Shown here in pieces: positions 16,128 to 23,959 of a stretch of 64,000 nt of DNA. The notes beneath the pieces are model-generated. The model did no database searches and was not told where the DNA came from. It worked only from the letters and a program-made list of their open reading frames with translations. Source of the stretch: Psychrobacter sp. UBA5136 (lineage in GTDB: Bacteria > Pseudomonadota > Gammaproteobacteria > Pseudomonadales > Moraxellaceae); the NCBI RefSeq assembly GCF_002414005.1, contig NZ_DHYG01000043.1, positions 1-64,000 of the forward strand, in the 5' to 3' direction. A program made the position numbers and the translations under genes. Every line of letters begins with the position of its first letter. Position 1 is the first letter of the stretch.

Positions 16128-16724
16128 ATGAAGTTTTTACTAGGAGTACTTTTCACTGTCGTGGTCGCTATTGTTGGTGTCTTTACTGTGGTTATGAGTG
16201 GTGTCATTAATATTGGCGCTGATCAAGGACATAGTCCATTGGTTTATAATTTCTTGGAGACGGCTCGCACCCGTTCAATAGCCTACGCTAGCAAGGACAT
16301 TATTGTTCCAGATTTAGAAAAAGTAGAGATGATTAGCTCAGGCGGTGCCGATTACAAAGATATGTGCGCAGGCTGCCATTTGTCTCCTGGGGTAGAGAGC
16401 ACTGATTTTAGTGAGAGCCTATACCCTAAGCCACCTAATTTCACTAATGCGCAAGTAGTTGATCGTTATAAAACGGATGCAGGAGCTCAGCAAAGTTTTT
16501 GGGCGATTAAGCACGGTATTATGGCATCAGGCATGCCAGCATGGGGTGCTTCTCATGACGACGATAGAATGTGGGCAATGGTCGCTTTTATTAGATCACT
16601 ACCTGAGTTAAATGAGAATCAGTATACCATGCTAACCACTAGACTGGATGATGACATGATGGATATGTCACTGAATAGCGACATGATGGATATGTCAGAA
16701 GGTGGAGCTGGAATGCAGCATTAA
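16128..16724 (+). CDS. Membrane-anchored c-type cytochrome
   Basis: 198 residues with an N-terminal helix (about 3-25) and one haem site, C80-A-G-C83-H84. The probable Met ligand lies in GIMASGMPAWG near residue 136. The C-terminal tail is Met/Asp-rich (DDDMMDMSLNSDMMDMS), a copper-binding style shared with its neighbours. Class I cytochromes next to pcoA-type genes may feed electrons or couple copper oxidation; the partner is unknown. It lies between the Met-rich protein and the DUF411 gene. Confidence 0.88.
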   Translation: MKFLLGVLFTVVVAIVGVFTVVMSGVINIGADQGHSPLVYNFLETARTRSIAYASKDIIVPDLEKVEMISSGGADYKDMCAGCHLSPGVESTDFSESLYPKPPNFTNAQVVDRYKTDAGAQQSFWAIKHGIMASGMPAWGASHDDDRMWAMVAFIRSLPELNENQYTMLTTRLDDDMMDMSLNSDMMDMSEGGAGMQH

Positions 16725-16863
16725 TTCTTCCATATTCCTTTATAAAAGCGCAGTGCTAAATAGTGCTGCCTTTTGGGATTTAAACTTTGCCTATACTACA
16801 CTTAGTTATAGGGTATAAATCTTTAGAAGGTTCAACAGATAAGCAGACGCTTAGGAGTAAGTT

Positions 16864-17493
16864 ATGAGACGCTATATAAATATAATGGGCAATGGACATA
16901 AAAAGGTATCAGCTTCTGCTCTTTTACTAGTAGCAACGTCAACAGTAATGGCTTGTAGTCAGCCCGATACTAGTGTTTCAAATTCTACTCAAACTGAGCC
17001 AACGCTTGCCACCAAAAGTGCTCAAATAGAGCAACCACAACCGCAAATGATGTCTGTCAGTGCTAATTCAGGTACTGGGTCGACAATTCTACAAAACGTC
17101 TCGGCTACAGTTTACAAAGATGCTAATTGTGGCTGCTGCAAAGAATGGGTAGGCTATGCCGAAGGTCATGGTCTAAGCGCAACTGCGCAAGACGTTACAG
17201 ATTTATCTTTATTTAAAGAGCGTTACGGTGTCCCGCAGCAAATGCGCTCTTGTCATACCACCGTCACTACTAATGGTTATGTTTTTGAAGGTCACGTTCC
17301 TGCCAAATACATGGCACAGTTTCTAGCCAATCCGCCAACTGATTCCATCGGTCTTGCGGTACCGAGTATGCCAGTTGGTAGTCCGGGCATGGAATATCAA
17401 GATAAATTTATGCCCTATAAAGTCATTCAATTGAACAAGGATGGCAGCACTCAAGTGTATGCGGCTATTGAGTCGCCAGCGCAGCAGATGTAG
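16864..17493 (+). CDS. DUF411 metal-binding protein, probable lipoprotein
   Basis: 209 residues. A signal with a lipobox-like TVMAC near residue 31 is followed by a low-complexity Gln/Pro/Ser linker. A DUF411 domain then carries CGCCKEW near residue 84, a second Cys/His group (RSCHTTV) and GHVPAKYM. DUF411 proteins are small copper-linked proteins often found in cop/cus clusters. Three conserved Cys and a His could bind Cu(I). The role is likely periplasmic copper handling ahead of the multicopper oxidase. Confidence 0.85.
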   Translation: MRRYINIMGNGHKKVSASALLLVATSTVMACSQPDTSVSNSTQTEPTLATKSAQIEQPQPQMMSVSANSGTGSTILQNVSATVYKDANCGCCKEWVGYAEGHGLSATAQDVTDLSLFKERYGVPQQMRSCHTTVTTNGYVFEGHVPAKYMAQFLANPPTDSIGLAVPSMPVGSPGMEYQDKFMPYKVIQLNKDGSTQVYAAIESPAQQM

Positions 17494-17560
17494 TTCTATT
17501 AATAAGTTATCAGATATATAAGTTCAACTCTCATTTCATGGATTAACTTAGGTCAATATT

Positions 17561-19258
17561 ATGAATAAAAACAGATTTAACCGCAGGCGTTTTTTGACAG
17601 GGTCATCCACCTTGCTCGGCGCGTCGATGCTATCCACACTACCGACGATGGCTAATAGTGCTTTAACTAAAAGCCAAAATGTCGTAGTCAATAGTGATAG
17701 AGCCGATCACATTGTACCTATACTAACGGGTAATGAATTTGATCTTTATGTCAGTGAGAAGATGATAACGGTCAACGGCAAGTCAAGCATGGCAACGCTG
17801 ATAAATGACTCACTGCCTGCGCCAACGCTTAAGATGCAAGAAGGCGATACGGTCACCATTCGAGTCCATAATCAGCTGAATGAGTCGACCTCTATTCACT
17901 GGCATGGCCTCTTAGTGCCGTTTGAGATGGATGGCGTACCGGGTATCAGCTTTGATGGTATTCCTGCGGGTAGCACCTTCACGTACAAATTTAAACTGAC
18001 ACAGTCAGGCACTTATTGGTATCACTCGCATACTGGCTTCCAAGAGCAGACCGGTATGCGCGGGGCTATTGTGATTGAACCTAAAGGGCGCGAACGCTAT
18101 CCTATCGAGGAAGATCACGTTATCCTGCTTAGTGATTGGACGCATCGCGATCCGCATAATCTGCTAAAACTGCTTAAGCAGCGTGCTGACTTTGATAATT
18201 ACCATTTGCCAGATTTTAAAAAACTGTTATCTGATATTGCAGCAACGGATTTAGAAGCCGCTTATGATAAGCGTAAAATGTGGAACCAGATGCGCATGAT
18301 GCCGACTGATTTTACTGATTTATCTGGTGAGACCACGTTTACTTATCTTATGAATGGTAAAACGACAGCGGCTAACTGGTCGCAATTGGTCAAAGCCGGT
18401 CAGCCGGTCAAACTACGCTTTATCAATGGCTCCGCGCAGACCATATTTGATGTGCGCATTCCAGGGCTCAAAATAAAAGTGGTCGGCACCGATGGTAATG
18501 ATGTCGCGCCCGTTGATGTCGATGATTTTCGCATCGGTGTGGCTGAGACTTATGACGTCATCGTCACCCCAACCCGTGACGCGCATACCATATTTGCCCA
18601 AAACATAGATCGGTCAGGCTATGTTGCGACAACGCTTGCTACCAAAAAAGGCGCTCGTGCGGCAACGCCTGCTATGGACAAAATCGAATGGCTGACGATG
18701 GCCGACATGATGGGCGCCATGGGATCGAATGGCTATAACGCTAAACATGCCAAAACAGAATATGACTTTAAGTCCGATATGCGCGTCGATAGTCCACGGA
18801 TGAATCTCGATGATCCGGGTATTAATTTGCGTAACATTGATAGAAAGGTTTTGAATTATAGTCAGTTGCGCTCTGTCGGCGATGAGATAATGGCAGAGCA
18901 GCGCAAACCTACCAGAGAGATTGAAATACATCTGACAGGTAATATGGAGCGCTATATCTGGGCGTTAGACGGTATTATGTTTAAGGACGCACCGCCTGTT
19001 AATATCAAACCGGGCGAGCGTGTGCGTATTACCTTAGTCAATGACACTATGATGAACCACCCTATGCATCTGCATGGTATGTGGAGCGATTTGCGCGCGC
19101 CTGATGGCGATTTTCAAGTTCGCAAACATACGATAATGGTGCAGCCAGCGCAAAAGATTAGTTTCGATGTCACAGGTGAGGCGGGGCGCTGGGCTTGGCA
19201 TTGCCATCTGCTGTATCACATGGAAGCGGGCATGTTTCGAGAAGTTGCCGTCATTTAA
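17561..19258 (+). CDS. pcoA: Multicopper oxidase PcoA/CopA, Tat-exported
   Basis: Periplasmic oxidase of 565 residues that probably oxidises Cu(I) to less toxic Cu(II). The Tat signal is NRRRFLTGSSTL. Copper ligands appear in order: HWHG near residue 113, WYHSH, HPMHLHGMW, and HCHLLYHMEAGM near the C-terminus. The Met-rich loop of PcoA is short here (MADMMGAMGSNG). pcoB follows at once, and tatABC lie 7.4 kb downstream. It carries noticeably more G+C than the neighbouring small genes. Confidence 0.95.
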   Translation: MNKNRFNRRRFLTGSSTLLGASMLSTLPTMANSALTKSQNVVVNSDRADHIVPILTGNEFDLYVSEKMITVNGKSSMATLINDSLPAPTLKMQEGDTVTIRVHNQLNESTSIHWHGLLVPFEMDGVPGISFDGIPAGSTFTYKFKLTQSGTYWYHSHTGFQEQTGMRGAIVIEPKGRERYPIEEDHVILLSDWTHRDPHNLLKLLKQRADFDNYHLPDFKKLLSDIAATDLEAAYDKRKMWNQMRMMPTDFTDLSGETTFTYLMNGKTTAANWSQLVKAGQPVKLRFINGSAQTIFDVRIPGLKIKVVGTDGNDVAPVDVDDFRIGVAETYDVIVTPTRDAHTIFAQNIDRSGYVATTLATKKGARAATPAMDKIEWLTMADMMGAMGSNGYNAKHAKTEYDFKSDMRVDSPRMNLDDPGINLRNIDRKVLNYSQLRSVGDEIMAEQRKPTREIEIHLTGNMERYIWALDGIMFKDAPPVNIKPGERVRITLVNDTMMNHPMHLHGMWSDLRAPDGDFQVRKHTIMVQPAQKISFDVTGEAGRWAWHCHLLYHMEAGMFREVAVI

Positions 19259-19280
19259 CCCTTTAAATATGAGCCTTATT

Positions 19281-20333
19281 ATGAAAATGTATAAAGTAGG
19301 TCTACCGTTTATTGGCATATCATCTTTGCTGTTATTACTGTCACCTGTAGCAAATGCCGCTGACATGCCCGATATGGATCACGGCAACATGGATATGTCG
19401 AATATGGACATGTCGAACATGGATCACAGTGGCATGGATATGTCAGATATGGACATGTCGGATATGGATCATAGCAAAATGGATATGTCTGGTATGGACA
19501 TGTCGGATATGGATCACAGCAAAATGGATATGTCTGGTATGGACATGTCGGATATGGATCACAGTGGCATGGATATGTCAGGCATGGACCATGGCAGTAT
19601 GGATATGTCAGGTATGCAAGGTGGTAAAGCTCCAGCTGATGCTCGCAGTCCTGACTATTCAAACGGTGTTCCCTATGGTCGCTTTGGTAAGCCTGTGATG
19701 ATGGGTAGCTTACCGTTATGGGGCGTATCAGTAGACGATCTGGGCTATCAATTTGACGATGATCAAATCAATTATGAGTTTGATACGTGGTACGGTACAG
19801 ACAGCAACCGCGTAACGCTACGTAGCGAAGGTAGTATCCAAACTAAAGATGATAAAGAAATTGATAGCTTAACCTCACTATCTTACTGGAAGCCACTTAG
19901 TATTTTTTGGAATGGGGAAGCCGGTGTTGCTTATGATACCGAAAATGATAAATCTGCCGTGATGGCTGGTATTGCAGGCACTGCACCTTACTTCATCGAA
20001 ACCGATGCTAGAGCTTATTTATATACTGATGGGCAAGTTCGTCTAGATCTAGGTGCGGAGTATGAGTGGCGCTTAGATCAACATTGGGTAGTCAGACCAG
20101 AGCTGGAGCTGACTGCCTTTAGTAAAGATGATACCGATAACGGTATTACTAAAGGATTTAATGAGTTTGAAGCTGAAGTTAGGCTGGCTTATGAGACATT
20201 CAGTCGTCAGCTAGCGCCTTATGTGGGTATCAGCTATGAGACCGCTTTAGGCAACGCAAGAGATTTGCGACGTCAAGAAGACGAAGCTGTTGATTCTAGT
20301 AGCGTTACAGCTGGTGTGAAATTTTGGTTCTAG
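19281..20333 (+). CDS. pcoB: Outer-membrane copper resistance protein PcoB/CopB
   Basis: 350 residues with a signal peptide ending PVANA-AD. A Met/Asp/His repeat region of about 85 residues precedes the PcoB/CopB barrel domain, which starts near RSPDYSNGVPYGRFG and ends in the typical VTAGVKFWF strand. The repeats are 15-residue units (MDMSDMDHSKMDMSG-like) able to bind copper. I start at ATG 19281; ATG 19269 is possible, and a long frame reaching into pcoA is not credible. It is paired with pcoA and followed by a strong terminator. Confidence 0.92.
   Translation: MKMYKVGLPFIGISSLLLLLSPVANAADMPDMDHGNMDMSNMDMSNMDHSGMDMSDMDMSDMDHSKMDMSGMDMSDMDHSKMDMSGMDMSDMDHSGMDMSGMDHGSMDMSGMQGGKAPADARSPDYSNGVPYGRFGKPVMMGSLPLWGVSVDDLGYQFDDDQINYEFDTWYGTDSNRVTLRSEGSIQTKDDKEIDSLTSLSYWKPLSIFWNGEAGVAYDTENDKSAVMAGIAGTAPYFIETDARAYLYTDGQVRLDLGAEYEWRLDQHWVVRPELELTAFSKDDTDNGITKGFNEFEAEVRLAYETFSRQLAPYVGISYETALGNARDLRRQEDEAVDSSSVTAGVKFWF
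19371..19600 (+). repeat. 45-bp tandem repeats inside pcoB
   Basis: About five units of 45 bp begin with GATATGGATC or AACATGGATC at 19371, 19416, 19461, 19506 and 19551. The units at 19461 and 19506 are nearly identical. They encode the Met/His/Asp copper-binding tract and can expand or contract by slippage. Confidence 0.85.
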
Positions 20334-20374
20334 TGTTAACCATGTAAGTAACAACAGTTTATAACACTAGCTCT

Positions 20375-20408
20375 AAAAAAAGGCACCTCTTTATTTAGGT
20401 GCCTTTTT
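20375..20408 (+). terminator. Rho-independent terminator of the copper operon
   Basis: AAAAAGGCACCT / AGGTGCCTTTTT with an 8-base AT-rich loop, ending in five T. It lies 42 bases past the pcoB stop and may act on both strands. Confidence 0.9.
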
Positions 20409-20428
20409 ACTAAATTAAGGACAAGAAT

Positions 20429-20905
20429 ATGAATAACCATATGGATAATAAACAGAAGCAAATGAACCCTTATGTAAAGTTCACAATCATGATTTTAACA
20501 TCGACAGTCGTGATGTTTATCATGATGTATTTTAATACTTATCAATGGGATCACGTTTATTTTAGCGAAACCAGAGCTTATATGGCGTTATATATGGGCG
20601 CTATGATGGCTATTATTATGCTCGCCTTTATGACCAATATGTATAAAAAGACTAAGGTCAATCTAATGGTTTATGGGATTAGTGTCGTGCTATTTGCCTT
20701 TGGTTTATGGGGCGTTAGATCACAACAAACGGTCGATCAAGTGGATTGGATGCAGGCGATGATACCGCATCACTCGATTGCTATTTTGACCAGTTCGCGT
20801 GCTGATATCGAAGATCCACGTGTACGTCAGCTTGCTGATGACATTATCGAAGCACAAAAGCGTGAAATCGGTGAGATGCAAGCACTTATTGATGAGTTGG
20901 AATAA
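20429..20905 (+). CDS. DUF305-family membrane protein
   Basis: 158 residues with three membrane helices in the first 100, then a soluble end containing the DUF305 hallmark MIPHHSIAI followed by an amphipathic helix up to EIGEMQALIDEL. DUF305 is a four-helix fold whose paired His and other residues bind metal. Many members accompany copper genes. It follows the pcoB terminator by only 20 bases, so it needs its own promoter or readthrough. The role in copper handling is inferred from position. Confidence 0.83.
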   Translation: MNNHMDNKQKQMNPYVKFTIMILTSTVVMFIMMYFNTYQWDHVYFSETRAYMALYMGAMMAIIMLAFMTNMYKKTKVNLMVYGISVVLFAFGLWGVRSQQTVDQVDWMQAMIPHHSIAILTSSRADIEDPRVRQLADDIIEAQKREIGEMQALIDELE

Positions 20906-21050
20906 TATATTATGATACCAATAAGTAAGCTCTTCTTTAAAAACTATTTACTATATCGCGTCTTTTAATTCTAACTATACCTACTCCTTACTTCAAAAAT
21001 AACCTGTAAAACTGAAGTTCTACGAAGAAATAGATTAAGGTCGAATAAGT

Positions 21051-22394
21051 ATGAAGCAAGATAGAACGACTCGCTATCAGAAGGATAGTTTGACATTATC
21101 AGGAACAGTTATGCTAGGTACCGGTGTCATGATCGGTGCTGGTATTTTCGCTCTGACCGGTCAGATGGCTCAGATGACGGGTTCGCTTTTCCCACTTGCT
21201 TTTCTAGCCGCCGCAATCGTTGTTTCTTTTAGTGCCTATTCTTATATCAAAATCTCTAACGCTTACCCGTCGGCTGGCGGTGTTGCAATGTACCTGCATC
21301 AGGCATACGGAGATCGTTTACCGACTGGATTTAATGCCATGCTGATGTATTTCTCCATGGTTATAGCGCAGAGCTTTTTGGCCCGGACGTTCGGGTCATA
21401 CACTATGCAGTTATTCGGTGGCGATGACAGCGGTCGCATGGTATCCATCCTTGGCGCCGCGCTTATTCTTGCTGCGTTCTTTATCAATTTACTTGGTAAT
21501 CGTTGGATTCAGGGGGTTGCATCGGTTATCGGTATTATAAAAATTGTCGGTATTCTTATATTCGGGTTGGTTGGTATCTGGCTAGCTGATAGCTTTGCAG
21601 TTGATTCTTCTACATTAGGTGACACTAATACTGTTGGTGACTTTCTTGGCGCAACGGCGCTAGGCATACTGGCATTTAAAGGCTTTACCACGATTACCAA
21701 CAGTGGCTCGGAAGTAAAAAATCCTCATCGCAACGTCGGCCGTGCCATTGTAATATCAATCGCAATATGCGTAGTTATTTACACTCTAGTCGGTTTCGCG
21801 GTGTCTAGTAATCTATCTCTTGCCGAAATCATCGAAACTAAAGATTACTCCTTGGCTGCCGCCGCACGCCCAGCACTTGGCGACTATGGTCTATGGTTCA
21901 CAGTTGCAATCGCAATGGTAGCTACCGCTGGCGGCCTCCTTGCTAGCATCTTCGCAGTCTCTCGTATGCTTGCTATGTTGACTGAGATGAAGCTGGTGCC
22001 TCATCGTCATTTGGGAATGCCGGGAAGCGTTCAAAAACATACGTTGGTCTATACTGTGGTGTTGGGTTTAGCTTTTACGACGTTATTTGACTTATCACGA
22101 ATTGCAGCGCTTGGCATTGTTTTCTATCTAATTATGGATATCGCCATTCATTGGGGTGTTTTGCGATACCTTCGTCAGGATATAAAGGCGGTGATGTGGG
22201 TGCCTATAGTGGCCATACTTCTTGACCTGTTGGTTCTCGGCGGTTTTGTCTGGATTAAACTAAACTCAGATCCATTCGTACTTGGCGTAGCAGTCGTCAC
22301 TATTGTAGTGATTGCTGTGGCTGAGCAGGTTTACCTGAAATCTTCAGCGAGGAAAAAAGCTATCGAAAAAGATACGCTTGCAGACCATCATTGA
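21051..22394 (+). CDS. APC-superfamily amino acid permease
   Basis: 447 residues with about twelve helices. The APC signature in helix 1 is MIGAGIFAL, and EVKNPHRNVGRAI follows helix 6, both typical of amino acid/polyamine permeases. The substrate cannot be told. It sits in a copper region with no obvious link; similar permeases occur in metal islands next to methyltransferase-family membrane proteins such as the next gene. It has a purine-rich Shine-Dalgarno sequence (TAAGG). Confidence 0.85.
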   Translation: MKQDRTTRYQKDSLTLSGTVMLGTGVMIGAGIFALTGQMAQMTGSLFPLAFLAAAIVVSFSAYSYIKISNAYPSAGGVAMYLHQAYGDRLPTGFNAMLMYFSMVIAQSFLARTFGSYTMQLFGGDDSGRMVSILGAALILAAFFINLLGNRWIQGVASVIGIIKIVGILIFGLVGIWLADSFAVDSSTLGDTNTVGDFLGATALGILAFKGFTTITNSGSEVKNPHRNVGRAIVISIAICVVIYTLVGFAVSSNLSLAEIIETKDYSLAAAARPALGDYGLWFTVAIAMVATAGGLLASIFAVSRMLAMLTEMKLVPHRHLGMPGSVQKHTLVYTVVLGLAFTTLFDLSRIAALGIVFYLIMDIAIHWGVLRYLRQDIKAVMWVPIVAILLDLLVLGGFVWIKLNSDPFVLGVAVVTIVVIAVAEQVYLKSSARKKAIEKDTLADHH

Positions 22395-22523
22395 CAGTAA
22401 CATCAAAGAGTTTACAGAAAATTGTTTGGTTAAAAATTGCATAGATTTAAGCGTCTGCTTACTATCTTCAAGAATTGATTTCATGCAATACGATATTCAT
22501 AAAGACAACAGGGAAAGTAAGCT

Positions 22524-23177
22524 ATGAATGAGTCATTTAATCACGCTGGAACTTGGGGTCTCGCACTAATTGTTATTGTTCTGATTTCTTGGTTCTTTTA
22601 CCGTTATTTCGCACCAAAGAACTGGCGTGAATGGGCGGGTGCTGGTGTAGTTCAGGCTTTCATTATTGCACTTTACGCAGAAATGTATGGCTTTCCGCTC
22701 ACTATATATTTATTAGTACGGTTTTTTGGTTTGGACAGCCAATATGTCAGCGCTAGCTTATGGTCGACCCTTGTTGGTTTAGGTGAGACAGGCATGATGA
22801 TCTCAATGCTACTCGGCTATGCTATTGCATTTTTAGGAGTCGGTCTTTTTGCTCAAGGTTGGCGCCAAGTCCACAAAGCACGAGGGGAAAATCGTTTAGT
22901 AACTGATGGACTCTATGCCTACGTACGTCATCCTCAGTACACCGGGTTGTTTATTGCACTGTTCGGTGAGGGTGTGGTGCATTGGCCAACTCTGTTTTCA
23001 ATCGGTCTGTTTCCAGTGATTGTGCTTGTATACACATGGTTAGCTCGACGTGAGGAACGGCATATGTTTGAAGAGTTTGGTAAAGACTACCTTGCTTACA
23101 AACAGCAAGTGCCAATGTTTATTCCTCAATGGGGTCAATGGCGTCAACTTGCCGCCGCCGCACGAGTTAAAAAGTAA
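22524..23177 (+). CDS. Isoprenylcysteine/phospholipid methyltransferase-family membrane protein
   Basis: 217 residues with four to five helices and the family C-terminal signature LVTDGLYAYVRHPQYTG, then EERHMFEEFGKDYLAYK. This is the SAM-binding core of ICMT/PEMT-like enzymes. Bacterial members next to copper ATPases are common and their substrate is not known. A good Shine-Dalgarno sequence (AGGGAAAG) precedes ATG 22524. It is followed by two small membrane proteins and the copper ATPase. Confidence 0.82.
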   Translation: MNESFNHAGTWGLALIVIVLISWFFYRYFAPKNWREWAGAGVVQAFIIALYAEMYGFPLTIYLLVRFFGLDSQYVSASLWSTLVGLGETGMMISMLLGYAIAFLGVGLFAQGWRQVHKARGENRLVTDGLYAYVRHPQYTGLFIALFGEGVVHWPTLFSIGLFPVIVLVYTWLARREERHMFEEFGKDYLAYKQQVPMFIPQWGQWRQLAAAARVKK

Positions 23178-23289
23178 TATCAATACAGGATAAAGCTTTA
23201 ATTCATACAAATCCTTAGAGTTAGCATGGTTAGATACGATTGGTTATCTTGAGCTTGAACCACATCATACAATAGTGAGGATTACTAAG

Positions 23290-23562
23290 ATGGTCAAATC
23301 AAACTTAACAACAAGTACTTTAAGGATTGCCCCTGTTGGCAATAGTGTATCGTTGTTTCTACTTATTAGTTATCTATTATGCATAGGGTTTGGTTTACTC
23401 GCACCCGAACAGATAGCGATGCACGAAGCTTGGGCACCTCTACTACCTGGCTTTGAGTGGTTAACATGGACAGGTTTTCTAATTGGACTTGTAGAATCAT
23501 ATCTTTACGGTTGGTATTTCTCCATCTTGTTCGTGCCACTATATCGTTGGTTCGCAAAATAG
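23290..23562 (+). CDS. Small membrane protein, DUF5676-like
   Basis: 90 residues with two helices separated by a short loop (PEQIAMHEAWAPLLPGFEWL) and a tail ending VPLYRWFAK. ATG 23290 has GAGG nine bases ahead; the GTG at 23275 is itself part of that site. Proteins of this type recur beside copper/heavy-metal ATPases, and no activity is known. It is likely co-transcribed with the micro-protein and ATPase downstream. Confidence 0.7.
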   Translation: MVKSNLTTSTLRIAPVGNSVSLFLLISYLLCIGFGLLAPEQIAMHEAWAPLLPGFEWLTWTGFLIGLVESYLYGWYFSILFVPLYRWFAK

Positions 23563-23665
23563 GTCGAAGGTATTAGTGTATTAATAGTCAGCAAACCTTT
23601 TCAATTTGAGTAAAAATTAATTGAAGAGTTGGAGTGATCACAGTTTAGACTGAGGAGAAATCATA

Positions 23666-23821
23666 ATGAATGGGTCAATGCATGGCATGATGAACGGCTC
23701 AATGATGTATGGCATGGGCTGGGTTATGATGCTTATCTGTTTGTTATTCACCCTACTATTTTTCGCAGTACTAGTACTAACAATCATGGCACTGCTCAAG
23801 TATTTGCGTGATAAAAACTAA
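23666..23821 (+). CDS. 51-residue Met-rich membrane micro-protein
   Basis: A short gene with a strong AGGAGA seven bases before its ATG. The N-terminus (MNGSMHGMMNGSMMYGMGW) is rich in Met and Gly with one His. A single helix (about residues 20-43) and a basic end KYLRDKN follow. It resembles small Met-rich membrane peptides found near copper ATPases. It may present Cu(I) to the membrane, but that is inference. It lies 103 bases after the DUF5676-like gene and 138 before the ATPase. Confidence 0.7.
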   Translation: MNGSMHGMMNGSMMYGMGWVMMLICLLFTLLFFAVLVLTIMALLKYLRDKN

Positions 23822-23959
23822 ATTCCAATTGAAAAGTATAGAAATTATTTTTTAGAGGTTTTTAGATTAATGATTAGATGAATAGCAATCGAGGATTGAT
23901 GATAGTGCTTTAAGAGTTGTACTTATTATCAATATTTATTGTCTTCAAGGAGTGGTTTT

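Noticed and set aside
19309..19698. Frames opposite and alongside pcoB with Cys/Tyr/Pro- or Trp/Ile-rich repeats.
   Set aside because: They are frame shadows of the 45-bp repeats and have no start signals.
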